From positions 1-34,508 of the forward strand of contig NZ_WWGX01000052.1 of NCBI RefSeq assembly GCF_009862265.1: DNA of 34,508 nt, in the 5' to 3' direction. Every line of letters begins with the position of its first letter. The first letter of the stretch is position 1. The stretch is from Streptomyces sp. SID8352 (GTDB lineage: Bacteria; Actinomycetota; Actinomycetes; Streptomycetales; Streptomycetaceae). Below, one piece after another: positions 1 through 7,497 of the stretch. The notes beneath the pieces were generated by a model, which saw nothing but the letters and a program-made list of their open reading frames with translations, made no database searches and was not told the origin of the DNA. The translations under genes were made by a program, and so were the position numbers.

Positions 1-24
1 AGAAAGTGTTGGGTAACTGGGCGA

Positions 25-909
25 TTACTCGTATTTAAGGTCGTCGGCGAGGCGGCGGGCTGCTTCGGTTTCGATGGGACCGCGCGGTTCGATGTCCTCG
101 CTGGCCAGTCGGGCGGCCATGAGCCGGATCATGGCCACCTTGATCATCGCTTCGGCGTGCGCGGTCTTGCGCTCGTAGTCCCGTGCCAACCGTCTGCACC
201 GTCCCAGCCAGGAGAATGTCCGTTCGACCACCCACCTGCGGGGCAGCGCCTGGAAGCCTTTCACATCCGCGTTGCGCGGCACGGGGACGATCTCGAGGTT
301 CTCGTGTTCGGCAGCCCAGCCGACGAGCGAGGCGTCCACGACGTTGATGTAGCCGCCGTCGGTCCAGACCAGTCCGACCTGCGGGAACAGCTCCCGGATG
401 CCGCCGAGGACCAACTTCGCGCCCGCCCGGTCCTGCACGGAAGCCGAGTGCGCGACCGCCCGCAGCACGAGCCCGCAGGTGTCCACGAGCAGGTGCCGCT
501 TGCGGCCCCGCACGCGTTTGCCCGCGTCGTAGCCGATCGCCTGACCGCCCTGGTGACTGCGGGCCGACTGCGAGTCGAGCACCGCCGCCGACGGCTGCGG
601 ATCCCGCCCGTCCGCGCTCCTGACCCGGTCGCGAAGCGCGTCGTGGACCCGGTCCCACGTGCCGTCCGCAGTCCAGGCCCGAAACCAGCGGTAGGCCACG
701 TCCCACGGAGCGAGGTCGTGCGGCACCAGCCTCCAGGCACACCCGCTGACCAGCACATACAACACCGTGTCCACGACCAGACGGCGCGGGAACTTCAACG
801 GCCGGCCACCCCGGCGCGGATCCCGCACCGGCAGCAGTGGCTCGATCACCGCCCACTGAGCATCCGTCAACGACGAGTCATAGGACGGCTTGCACGAACA
901 GACACACAT
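25..909 (-). CDS. IS5-family transposase (left copy)
   Basis: This DDE transposase cuts and rejoins the IS ends. Starting at the ATG at 909, the product is 294 aa. An upstream in-frame start at 957 would add 16 residues (310 aa) but reads through the hairpin before the ATG, so 909 is preferred. The N-terminal part has the IS5-type DNA-binding region (SLTDAQWAVIEPLLP, then RRGGRPLKFPRR). The catalytic acidic residues are visible as D in AVLDSQSAR, D in WTDGGYIN and E in RRWVVERTFSWLGR, the last with the usual R and K further along. The frame is intact with no frameshift, so the copy may be active. It is identical to the right-end copy. Confidence 0.93.
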   Translation of the reverse strand: MCVCSCKPSYDSSLTDAQWAVIEPLLPVRDPRRGGRPLKFPRRLVVDTVLYVLVSGCAWRLVPHDLAPWDVAYRWFRAWTADGTWDRVHDALRDRVRSADGRDPQPSAAVLDSQSARSHQGGQAIGYDAGKRVRGRKRHLLVDTCGLVLRAVAHSASVQDRAGAKLVLGGIRELFPQVGLVWTDGGYINVVDASLVGWAAEHENLEIVPVPRNADVKGFQALPRRWVVERTFSWLGRCRRLARDYERKTAHAEAMIKVAMIRLMAARLASEDIEPRGPIETEAARRLADDLKYE

Positions 910-953
910 GGTGGTGATCTTCACGGAAACCCCGACCGCAAAGATCACCACCA
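909..953 (-). promoter_or_regulatory. Inverted repeat over the transposase start codon
   Basis: Two 13-nt arms (TGGTGGTGATCTT and AAGATCACCACCA) pair perfectly around a 19-nt loop, and the second arm ends on the A of the transposase ATG. In an mRNA that reads in from outside the element, this hairpin would bury the ribosome-binding region. Similar structures protect IS10 and IS50 from read-through expression. The role here is inferred. Confidence 0.6.
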
Positions 954-995
954 GCACATCACAGAACGCAGTCGATCACTTACCCAACACTTTCT

Positions 996-1298
996 CAGCG
1001 GCCCGATCCGCGGGAGGCCACGGGTCGGGATCCTCCCGTACGCCTCCTTGAGCCGGGCCCGGAAGGCGTCATGGACTCCGTCGACGTCGTCGGTCAGCAC
1101 GTAGCAGGTGCTGTGGGACTCCGTCGGCTCGTACCGCTTCAGCGCGAAGAAGTGGAGCTGGATGCCGCCGCGCTCCACGACCGCGTACGGGTTGGGGCTC
1201 TGCTGCCGGAAGGTCACCGTGAACCCGAGGGCGGTGTAGAAGTCGAGAACGGGCTGGATGGTCCGGCAGGGCAGGATCGGGATGGTCGTCTCGCTCAT
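996..1298 (-). pseudogene. VOC/glyoxalase-family protein, 3' end cut by the IS
   Basis: The first 101 or so codons of a vicinal-oxygen-chelate (glyoxalase / bleomycin-resistance) protein run from the ATG at 1298 until the IS begins. After GLPRIGPLR the frame enters IS sequence and ends with unrelated residues. The surviving part has the family pattern: an opening beta strand (TIPILPCRTIQPVLDFYTAL), then VVERGGIQLHFF, then CYVLTDDVDGVHDAF. The missing C-terminal part would hold the last strands and normally one metal ligand, so the fragment is probably non-functional. An in-frame TTG lies 18 nt upstream, but the ATG fits the family start. No clear Shine-Dalgarno is seen. The rest of the gene should lie left of the window unless the locus has been rearranged. 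Confidence 0.8.
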
Positions 1299-1308
1299 GC
1301 TGGGAAGT

Positions 1309-1326
1309 CTAGTCAAGCTTGACTAG
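1309..1326. promoter_or_regulatory. Perfect 18-bp palindrome upstream of the VOC gene
   Basis: CTAGTCAAGCTTGACTAG is fully self-complementary and ends 10 bp before the VOC start codon. Its TTGACT half could also act as a -35 element. Its size and symmetry suit an operator for a dimeric repressor such as a MarR-, HxlR- or ArsR-type protein. The regulator is not identified. Confidence 0.6.
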
Positions 1327-1645
1327 TTGAGGTGGGTTCGTTTCGGGACGTTCCGTGCCGCGGTTCCTTCCGTGTGGATTCGGCCCCGCGACGGCCGGCC
1401 GCACTCCGCGTTCGGGGGGCGGGCGTCAAAGAGGGCGCCGCGGATAACCCACAGGTGGGACCCTTGTTCCGGTCACCCTTGGTGAACCGCTGGGCCGTGC
1501 CGGTCCGGTCCGGATGTGTGCCCATCCGGTAAACACTTCTTTCCGGACAAAGGCGGGATCGTGCCACAAGTCCGCGTGAATGCTGAATCGTTCCGTCGCG
1601 GGAGGGTCTCCGCGGAGCAGTCCCAGACGGAAAGGGGCCGGTGAA
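1327..1645. other. Intergenic region upstream of the lectin gene
   Basis: About 320 bp without a convincing gene. It separates the minus-strand VOC remnant from the plus-strand lectin and is somewhat less GC-rich near 1530-1600, where the lectin promoter probably lies. I could not place -10 and -35 boxes with confidence. Confidence 0.4.
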
Positions 1646-2344
1646 ATGGCCGACTGGAAGCAGATCCCCGGTGCGCTCGTCCGGATCTCGGCGGGGTCGC
1701 GGACCAGTGTGTGGGGTGTCAACGCGGCGGGGAACATCTACCGTTACACGAACAACGACGCGAGTCCGTGGGTGCAGGTGCCCGGTAGCCTGGCGGACAT
1801 CGGGGCGGCGGCGGACGGCACCGTGTGGGGTGTCAACTCGGCGGGGAACATCTACCGTTACACCGGCGACCGGGACAGCGGCCACTGGAAGCAGATCCCC
1901 GGCGCGCTCGTCCGGATCTCGGCGGGGTCGCGGACCAATGTGTGGGGTGTCAACGCGGCCGGGAACATCTACCGTTACACGAACAACGACGCGAGCCCGT
2001 GGGTGCAGGTGCCCGGTAGCCTGGCGGACATCGGGGCGGCGGCGGACGGCACCGTGTGGGGTGTCAACTCGGCGGGGAACATCTACCGTTACACCGGCGA
2101 CCAGGACAGTGGCCACTGGAAGCAGATCCCCGGCGCGCTCAAGGCGATCTCGGCGGGCTCCCGCACCTCGGTCTGGGGCGCCAACGCGGCCGGGAACATC
2201 TACCGCTTCACCAACAACGACGCCAGCCCCTGGGTGCAGATCCCCGGCGCGCTCACCGACGTCGGGGCGGGAATGGACGGCACCGTGTGGGGTGTCAACT
2301 CGGCGGGGAACATCTACCGCTACACCGGCGACCTGCCCGGCTGA
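1646..2344 (+). CDS. Tectonin-like beta-propeller lectin
   Basis: The 232-aa product is almost entirely made of six tandem blades of about 38 residues. Each reads roughly W-x-Q-[IV]-P-G-x-L-x-x-I, then VWGVN-x-AGNIYR-[YF]-T. This is the tectonin / tachylectin-2-like repeat, which folds as a beta-propeller and in known members binds sugars on microbial surfaces. The ATG at 1646 follows an AAGGGG-type ribosome site, and the protein begins at once with the first blade (MADWKQIPG). No signal peptide is visible, so it is either cytoplasmic or released by another route. Blades alternate in two types, giving three 77-aa double units. The first two are nearly identical even at the DNA level. A GTG at 1641 opens a different frame and is not used. 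Confidence 0.85.
   Translation: MADWKQIPGALVRISAGSRTSVWGVNAAGNIYRYTNNDASPWVQVPGSLADIGAAADGTVWGVNSAGNIYRYTGDRDSGHWKQIPGALVRISAGSRTNVWGVNAAGNIYRYTNNDASPWVQVPGSLADIGAAADGTVWGVNSAGNIYRYTGDQDSGHWKQIPGALKAISAGSRTSVWGANAAGNIYRFTNNDASPWVQIPGALTDVGAGMDGTVWGVNSAGNIYRYTGDLPG
1655..2344 (+). repeat. Three tandem 231-bp repeats inside the lectin gene
   Basis: Repeat units start at 1655, 1886 and 2117, exactly 231 bp (77 codons) apart. I count about six differences between units 1 and 2. Unit 3 is more diverged. This pattern indicates recent duplication or gene conversion of one unit. Confidence 0.9.
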
Positions 2345-2372
2345 GCCCCGCCGCCGGGTCTCGCCCCGGAAA

Positions 2373-2408
2373 CCGGGCCGGTCACGTCCCAGGGGGTGAC
2401 CGGCCCGG
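2373..2408 (+). terminator. Hairpin terminator after the lectin gene
   Basis: Perfect 13-bp arms (CCGGGCCGGTCAC / GTGACCGGCCCGG) with a 10-nt loop lie 28 bp after the lectin stop codon. No U-tract follows, as is usual in Streptomyces. Confidence 0.75.
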
Positions 2409-2625
2409 CGCGGGCCGGGGCCGGCGGTGGAGGCGCCGCCCCGGCGGCCCGCCCGCACGCGCCCAGAGGGCGGCCAGGGAGGTGGACGTGCCTCGCGGAC
2501 CGGGACGGTCCGGCCCTGCGCCAGGGGCGTGCGCGGCCGGGCGGCGCCGGGCCGTGCGCACGGGCCTCAGGGGGCGCGAGGGGCCCGGACAGGGGCAACC
2601 CGGGACCGGCTGCGGGGGATTGAAG
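2409..2625. other. Intergenic GC-rich stretch before the chitinase promoter
   Basis: Together with the terminator and promoter it makes a 452-bp gap between lectin and chitinase. I see no coding signal that beats the noise of overlapping GC-rich frames. Confidence 0.4.
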
Positions 2626-2656
2626 TGGTCTATACCCTTGACTGGTACAGACCAAA
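2624..2656 (+). promoter_or_regulatory. Chitinase promoter with two DasR-box-like repeats
   Basis: Two boxes, TGGTCTATACCC (2626-2637) and TGGTACAGACCA (2643-2654), lie 17 bp apart. Over 16 positions each matches about 12 of the DasR consensus ACTGGTCTAGACCACT. Paired repeats of this kind are known from Streptomyces chitinase promoters and give induction by chitin and repression through the GlcNAc regulator DasR. A TTGACT at 2638-2643 could be the -35 element and overlaps the second box. Binding is inferred. Confidence 0.7.
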
Positions 2657-2796
2657 GCGGTTGAGTGTGCCTCCACACCCCCCACCACGGCCGCCCCGCC
2701 GCGCCGCGGGTCCGGTACGACCGGCCCGCATGGACAGGGCCCGTCCGGCCCCGCCTCCGGGGAGCGGCGGCCGTGCTCCGTGAAGGAGGCACACCT

Positions 2797-3708
2797 GTGT
2801 CGAGGCGCCCCATCGCCGCCGTCGTGACCGCACTCGCCCTCGCCGGCGCCGTGCCCGTCCTCATGCCCGCGCCCCAGGCGTTCGCCGCCGGCTGTTCCAG
2901 CTACCCCAACTGGACCGCCGGGAAGTCCTACAAGGCCGGTGACATCGTCCTGTACACCAACGGCAAGGCCTACGTCGCCCAGTACGCCAACCCGGGCTAC
3001 GACCCGGTCATCAGCACCTGGTACTGGCAGCCCTACGCCTGCGACACCGAGGGCGGCGGCGGTGGCGGCGGTTCGGAGACCCCGGCCGGCAACTTCGTGG
3101 TGAGCGAGGCCCAGTTCAACCAGATGTTCCCGGGCCGGAACTCCTTCTACACCTACAGCGGGCTCACCGCCGCGCTCTCCGCCTACCCCGGCTTCGCCAA
3201 CACCGGCGGCGACACCACCAAGAAGCAGGAGGCCGCCGCCTTCCTCGCCAACGTCAGCCATGAGACCGGCGGTCTGGTGTACGTCGTCGAGCAGAACACC
3301 GCCAACTACCCGCACTACTGCGACTGGAGCCAGCCCTACGGCTGCCCGGCAGGCCAGTCCGCCTACTACGGACGCGGCCCGATCCAGCTCAGCTGGAACT
3401 TCAACTACAAGGCGGCGGGCGACGCGTTGGGCATCGACCTGCTCAACAACCCCTCGCTCGTGCAGACCAACGCGGCCGTCGCCTGGAAGACCGCCCTCTG
3501 GTACTGGAACACCCAGAAGGGTCCCGGCACCATGACCGCGCACAACGCCATGGTCAACGGCGCCGGATTCGGCCAGACCATCCGCTCCATCAACGGTGCC
3601 ATGGAGTGCGACGGCAGGAACCCGGCGCAGGTCCAGAGCCGTGTCACCAAGTACCAGCAGTTCACCCAGATCCTCGGTGTCCAGCCGGGCGGCGCCCTCA
3701 CCTGCTGA
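2797..3708 (+). CDS. Secreted GH19 chitinase with N-terminal chitin-binding module
   Basis: The 303-aa protein hydrolyses chitin outside the cell. It starts at a GTG preceded by AAGGAGG. Residues 1 to about 30 are a signal peptide: basic start, hydrophobic core, cleavage near AFA-A. Residues 32-84 form a small CBM5/12-type chitin-binding module (NWTAGKSYKAGDIVLYTNGKAYVAQ, then a Trp pair). A glycine linker follows at about 88-95, then the GH19 catalytic domain. E156 in VSHETGG is the expected general acid and E165 in VVEQNT the base. YYGRGPIQLSWNFNY is the family hallmark. Domain order and size match Streptomyces ChiC/ChiF-type enzymes, which also act against fungal cell walls. Regulation by DasR is suggested by the upstream boxes. 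Confidence 0.95.
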   Translation: MSRRPIAAVVTALALAGAVPVLMPAPQAFAAGCSSYPNWTAGKSYKAGDIVLYTNGKAYVAQYANPGYDPVISTWYWQPYACDTEGGGGGGGSETPAGNFVVSEAQFNQMFPGRNSFYTYSGLTAALSAYPGFANTGGDTTKKQEAAAFLANVSHETGGLVYVVEQNTANYPHYCDWSQPYGCPAGQSAYYGRGPIQLSWNFNYKAAGDALGIDLLNNPSLVQTNAAVAWKTALWYWNTQKGPGTMTAHNAMVNGAGFGQTIRSINGAMECDGRNPAQVQSRVTKYQQFTQILGVQPGGALTC

Positions 3709-3736
3709 CGCCCGGAGGATGTGCGAGACTCCGCCG

Positions 3737-4798
3737 ATGACCTCGGGAACGATCACCGCGGAGTCCTCGGGCACCTGGCGCCTGGGCGACCTGCCCGTCC
3801 GCCGCCTCGGCCTCGGCGCGATGCGGCTGACGGGCAGCGCCGCCTTCCACCTCGGCACCCCGGGCGACCGCGGGCGCTCCCTCGCCGTGCTGCGCCGGGC
3901 CGTTGAGCTCGGTGTCGACCACATCGACACCGCGGCCTTCTACTTCTCCTCCCGGCGCTCCGCCAACGAGCTGATCAACACCGCCCTGGCGCCCTACGCC
4001 GACGACCTGGTGATCGCCGTCAAGGTGGGCCCGTACCGCGACTGGTCCGGGGAGTGGGGGACCTCCGCCCGGCCCGAGGACCTGCGCGCCCACGTCGAGG
4101 AGAACCTGCGCCAGCTCGGCCGCGACCACCTCGACCTGGTGTATCTGCGCCGGATGCGGCAGGAGTCCGTCGCGGAGCACTTCGGCGCCCTGGCCGTGCT
4201 GCGCGAGAAGGGGCTCATCCGTCACTTAGGGCCTCTCGTTTGGATCATGCCGGGCTCGCGGGCCCCGGCGCCGCACCTCGCGGCGTTGTCGTCGGTCGCC
4301 AGGGCTCCGCCCTGACTCCCTCCTCCGCCTTGCGACGCACGGCACCAGACCCCGCTCCCTGATCCGGCCTGATCCAAACGAAAGACCCTGGGCATCTCCG
4401 ACGTGGAGCCCCGCCACCTAGCCGAGGCGGAGGCCGTCGCACCCGTGGCCGCCGTCCAGAACCGGTACGGGCTCGGCTTCCACGACCCGGCCACCGACGA
4501 ACTCCTCGCCCTGTGCCGTGACCGGGGCATCGCCTTCGTGCCGTTCTACGCCATCGCCGGGGAGGCGGGGCCCGAGGGGACGGACGACGCCCACGCGGCG
4601 GAGGTCCGCGCGGTCGCCGCCGCGCACGGCGCGAGCCCCGCCCAGGTGCGCATCGCCTGGACCCTGCACCAGGGCCCGCACGTCCTCGCCATCCCCGGCA
4701 CGGGGAATCCCGACCACCTCGTGGAGAACGTCGCCGCGGGCGCGCTGCGCCTCACGGAGGAGGAACTGACCCGGCTGGACACGGCCCGGCGCCGCTGA
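3737..4798 (+). pseudogene. Aldo/keto reductase gene split by a MITE-like insertion
   Basis: The two halves of one aldo/keto reductase read MTSGTITAESS up to EKGLIRHLG (3737-4227) and GISDVEPRHL up to TARRR (4390-4798). Removing 4228-4389 joins them into one frame of about 299 aa. The NADPH-barrel signs are present: DTAAFYF (catalytic D and Y), AVKVG (K) and the C-terminal IPGTGNPDHL cofactor loop. The expected catalytic His is Arg in DLVYLRR, as in YdbC-like members of the family. The insert adds 162 bp, a multiple of three, but carries an in-frame stop at 4313-4315, so translation ends early. The start is uncertain: an ATG at 3719 directly abuts GGAGG, and 3737 is 18 nt from it. The substrate is unknown. 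Confidence 0.85.
4228..4389. mobile_element. 162-bp MITE-like element inside the aldo/keto reductase
   Basis: The segment is bounded by inverted repeats AGGGCCTCTCGTTTGGATCA and AGGGTCTTTCGTTTGGATCA (18 of 20 identical). It has no room for a transposase, so it would be a non-autonomous miniature element moved in trans. Excising it restores the gene reading frame (His-Leu-Gly-Ile). The exact ends and target duplication are ambiguous: a 160-bp element with a 2-bp TA/TG duplication would also fit. Its termini do not resemble those of the flanking IS5-family copies, so another transposase must serve it. Confidence 0.8.
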
Positions 4799-5435
4799 CC
4801 CGCCCCGCCCCGGAGGCCGCGCGGGACGGCTCCGGTCGGCACGGAGCGACCCGACGGTCCCGGTCGGCCCGGATGGCCCGGACGACCTTGCTGTTCGGAC
4901 GACCTCGCCGTCCGGACGACCCGCTGCTCCCGATGGTTCGGCCGACCGCGTGACCCTTCGCGGCCGGCGTTTCCGACGGGTCCGGGAGGCCCGCGTCCCG
5001 AGCGCTCCCAGCGGGTCCGGCCCGCTGCCCGTGCCTCCGGCAGATCCGGGAGGGCCCGCCCCACCGAGGCTTCGGGTGGGTCCGGTGGGTCCCGGGGGCT
5101 TGCTCCACCTCGCTCCGGGGGGCCCGGGAGGCTCTCCCCGCCGAGTGCTTCGGGCGGGTCCGGTGGGTCCCGGAGGCTTGCCCCGCCCCGTGCTCCCGGC
5201 GGGTCCCGGAGGCCTCACCTCTCCGCTTCCGGCTGCCCGCTCCGTCCCGTGCCCCGCGACGGGGCCCGGTGGCCCGCCCCTCCCGGGGGTTCCGGCGGGG
5301 CAGGCAGCCCGAGGGCCCCGTGGGGGAGATGGGGCGGGCGTTCCCGGTGTTCCCCGCGTCCGGGACTGGCATCCTGGTGGTTTTACGTATAACCTCACCC
5401 GTCAACCCCAGGCCACCCGCTCCCGAAAGGCCCCG
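4799..5435. repeat. GC-rich intergenic region with imperfect repeats
   Basis: No convincing gene. Short motifs recur: CCGGACGACC-like units at about 4875-4925, and a GGGTCCGGTGGGTCCCGG block seen twice (about 5071 and 5157), each preceded by GCTTCGGG and followed by GGCTTGC. On the minus strand the repeats translate as Pro-Pro-Gly-rich text that looks collagen-like but runs on antisense to the reductase, so I treat it as non-coding. A less GC-rich patch at 5379-5394 (TTTTACGTATAACC) could be a promoter for what follows. Confidence 0.5.
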
Positions 5436-5852
5436 ATGAGACGCCCCGCCATGGTCACCCGCGTCGTCGACGACCGCGACGCCGCGGCCTGCCGCCGCAC
5501 CGGTGACCTCGGCCTCCGTCCCGTCGGGCGCTCGACCGGGACGTCCGGAAACCGGCGGCCCGCCGCCGGACCGGGCGCCGGGGGAGACGGCACGGCACCG
5601 CGACCGTCCCGCGCCGGAGGCTGCGCCGGGACCGCCGGGGCCGCCGGGGCCGGCGCACGCGCTCACCGGCGAGTCTGCCCCGTCCCGCCCCGCGGCGGCG
5701 CGTCCGTCCCCGGCCGGCCCGCCCCCGGCGGTCGCGTCCGCCGCGCCCGCACCGCCGCGCCCCTCCCGGGCGCCCCCCGGCCCCGACCCCTCGGCGCGGC
5801 CCCCAGCGCCCCGTACGGCACCCGCTGGGACCCCCTCCGCCCCGCCGTCTGA
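5436..5852 (+). CDS. Possible small Arg/Pro/Gly-rich protein
   Basis: A 138-aa frame starts at an ATG preceded by GAAAGG and follows the AT-richer patch at 5379-5394. It ends 43 bp before adenosine deaminase. Codons have high G/C at position three, and the first 30 residues (MRRPAMVTRVVDDRDAAACRR) look ordinary. After that the text is low-complexity Arg/Pro/Gly/Ala, which any frame of such DNA would give. I recognise no domain. It may be a short upstream gene, or noise in an untranslated leader. Confidence 0.3.
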   Translation: MRRPAMVTRVVDDRDAAACRRTGDLGLRPVGRSTGTSGNRRPAAGPGAGGDGTAPRPSRAGGCAGTAGAAGAGARAHRRVCPVPPRGGASVPGRPAPGGRVRRARTAAPLPGAPRPRPLGAAPSAPYGTRWDPLRPAV

Positions 5853-5895
5853 GAACCGCCCCACCCTCCCGCACCGAACCGCGAGGAACGACCGC

Positions 5896-6975
5896 ATGAC
5901 TTCTACGCGCATAGACGACGCCACCCTCCGCCGCCTCCCCAAGGCCGTGCTCCACGACCACCTCGACGGCGGCCTGCGCCCGTCCACCGTGGTGGAGCTG
6001 GCCGACGCCGTCGGCCACGCCCTGCCCACCACCGACCCGGGCGAACTGGCCGCCTGGTACTACGAGGCCGCGAACTCCGGCGACCTGGTGCGCTACATCG
6101 CGACCTTCGAGCACACCCTCGCCGTCATGCAGACCCGGGAGGGGCTGCTGCGCACCGCCGAGGAGTACGTCCTCGACCTCGCCGCCGACGGCGTCGTCTA
6201 CGCCGAGGTCCGCTACGCCCCCGAGCTGATGCTGCGCGGCGGCCTCACCCTCGCCGAGGTCGTCGAGACCGTGCAGGAGGGGCTGGCCGCGGGCATGGCC
6301 CGGGCCGCGGCCGCGGGCACCCCGGTGCGGGTCGGCACCCTGCTCTGCGGGATGCGCATGTTCGACCGCACTCGCGCCACCGCCGACCTCGCCGTCGCCT
6401 TCCGGGACGCGGGCGTCGTCGGCTTCGACATCGCCGGGGCCGAGGACGGCTTCCCGCCCGCCGACCACCTCGACGCCTTCTCCCACCTGTGCCGCGAGAA
6501 CGTGCCGTTCACCATCCACGCGGGCGAGGCGCACGGGCTGCCCAGCATCCACCAGGCCCTCCAGGTGTGCGGGGCCCAGCGGATCGGCCACGGGGTGCGC
6601 ATCACCGACGACATCCCCGACCCGGCGGCGGGCAAGCTCGGCCGGCTCGCCTCCTGGATCCGCGACCGCCGGATCGCCCTGGAGATGTGCCCCACCTCCA
6701 ACCTCCAGACCGGCGCCGCCACCTCCGTCGCGGAGCACCCCATCACCGCGCTGAAGGACCTCGGCTTCCGGGTCACCCTCAACACCGACAACCGTCTGGT
6801 CTCCGGCACCACCATGACCCGTGAGATGTCCCTGCTGGTCGAGCAGGCGGGCTGGACCGCCGAGGACCTGCGCACGGTCACGGTGAACGCCGTCAAGAGC
6901 GCCTTCATCCCGTTCGACGAGCGCAGGGCCCTGATCGAGGACGTGGTACTGCCCGGCTACGCGTCCGCGCTCTGA
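5896..6975 (+). CDS. add: Adenosine deaminase
   Basis: The 359-aa enzyme converts adenosine and deoxyadenosine to inosine forms in purine salvage in the cytoplasm. The TIM-barrel metal motif HDH (residues 20-22) is followed by LDGG. HAGEAHG carries a further zinc His and the catalytic Glu. RIGHGVRI and LEMCPTSN are family blocks. The C-terminal NTDN corresponds to the usual NTDD, keeping the metal-binding Asp, while the last Asp is replaced by Asn as in many add homologues. Start at 5896 follows GAGGAA; longer in-frame extensions are low-complexity and are rejected. Its 3' end overlaps the convergent DinB-like gene by 19 bp. Confidence 0.95.
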   Translation: MTSTRIDDATLRRLPKAVLHDHLDGGLRPSTVVELADAVGHALPTTDPGELAAWYYEAANSGDLVRYIATFEHTLAVMQTREGLLRTAEEYVLDLAADGVVYAEVRYAPELMLRGGLTLAEVVETVQEGLAAGMARAAAAGTPVRVGTLLCGMRMFDRTRATADLAVAFRDAGVVGFDIAGAEDGFPPADHLDAFSHLCRENVPFTIHAGEAHGLPSIHQALQVCGAQRIGHGVRITDDIPDPAAGKLGRLASWIRDRRIALEMCPTSNLQTGAATSVAEHPITALKDLGFRVTLNTDNRLVSGTTMTREMSLLVEQAGWTAEDLRTVTVNAVKSAFIPFDERRALIEDVVLPGYASAL

Positions 6976-7472
6976 AGCAGCCCCCGCGCGTACGCGGCCT
7001 GCCCGACGTGCTGGAGGTCGTCGGACAGCACGCTGACCAGCCGCACGCCCAGCGTCACCGGCGGGTCCCAGCGCTCGTCCACGATCCGCTCCAGGTCCTT
7101 CGCGGTCAGGGAGCGCAGGACGCCGAGCGTCCGCTCGTGGACGGCGTCGAAGTAGCCGCCCAGCAGCTCGCCCGAGGCGACCCGCACCGCGGCCACCTGC
7201 GCCGGGCGGTGCCCGTACCCGGTGTCGCCGCTCGGCAGACCGAGGCCGAGGCGCTCCTCCCAGCCGCGGGTGTGCCAGAGCTGGCCGAGCCCGAAGGCGT
7301 CGGCCACATGGTCGTCCTGGACCCGGGTGAGGTGCCACAGCAGCCAGGCGACGGGGTTGGCGCCGCCGGGCGGCCGGGCGTTCAGGGTCCGGGCGTCCAG
7401 GCCGTCGAGGACGGCGTGGACCTCTTCCGCGATGCGGCCGTAGCCCTCGATGAGGATGTCCTTCGCGTGCAT
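6957..7472 (-). CDS. DinB-like / DUF664 metal-binding protein
   Basis: The 171-aa protein belongs to the DinB four-helix fold, which includes thiol-dependent enzymes such as mycothiol-dependent maleylpyruvate isomerase and bacillithiol transferases. The His ligands of a metal site are suggested by WLLWHLTRVQDDHVAD near the N terminus and DDLQHVGQAAY near the C terminus. In mycothiol-producing actinobacteria such proteins may act as mycothiol S-transferases, but the substrate cannot be told here. It lies 25 bp downstream of the LysR gene on the same strand, so the two are probably co-transcribed. The 3' end overlaps add. Confidence 0.85.
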   Translation of the reverse strand: MHAKDILIEGYGRIAEEVHAVLDGLDARTLNARPPGGANPVAWLLWHLTRVQDDHVADAFGLGQLWHTRGWEERLGLGLPSGDTGYGHRPAQVAAVRVASGELLGGYFDAVHERTLGVLRSLTAKDLERIVDERWDPPVTLGVRLVSVLSDDLQHVGQAAYARGLLQSADA

Positions 7473-7497
7473 GGGTCCACCATCGCGCAGTCCGCGC

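Larger units (their letters stand above)
1..995 (-). mobile_element. IS5-family insertion sequence, left copy
   Basis: This is a complete insertion sequence with one transposase gene on the minus strand. Its ends are imperfect inverted repeats that begin GAAAGTGTTGGGTAA (15 identical bases, then partial match). It appears to be the exact reverse complement of the element at the right end of the window, since the same three overlapping frames translate identically in both. The element proper is probably 2-994 (993 bp). The inner flank at 995-997 reads TCA and the outer flank ends in A, which fits a 3-bp TNA target duplication as in the IS1031 group of IS5 elements. The inner end lies inside a VOC-family gene. 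The subgroup is inferred from the flanks and transposase; no database name is claimed. Confidence 0.93.

Noticed and set aside
1313..2458. Long minus-strand frame antisense to the lectin gene
   Set aside because: It mirrors the repeat structure of the lectin and has no family pattern; the plus-strand lectin explains it.
2320..3930. 536-codon minus-strand frame across the chitinase
   Set aside because: Typical antisense open frame in high-GC DNA; the chitinase is clearly the gene.
4418..5398. Collagen-like Pro-Pro-Gly text on the minus strand
   Set aside because: Irregular triplets, continues antisense through the reductase, and is explained by repeated GC-rich DNA.
5503..5895. N-terminal extension of adenosine deaminase
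   Set aside because: Low-complexity Pro/Ala text; the ATG at 5896 has a ribosome site and the family start.
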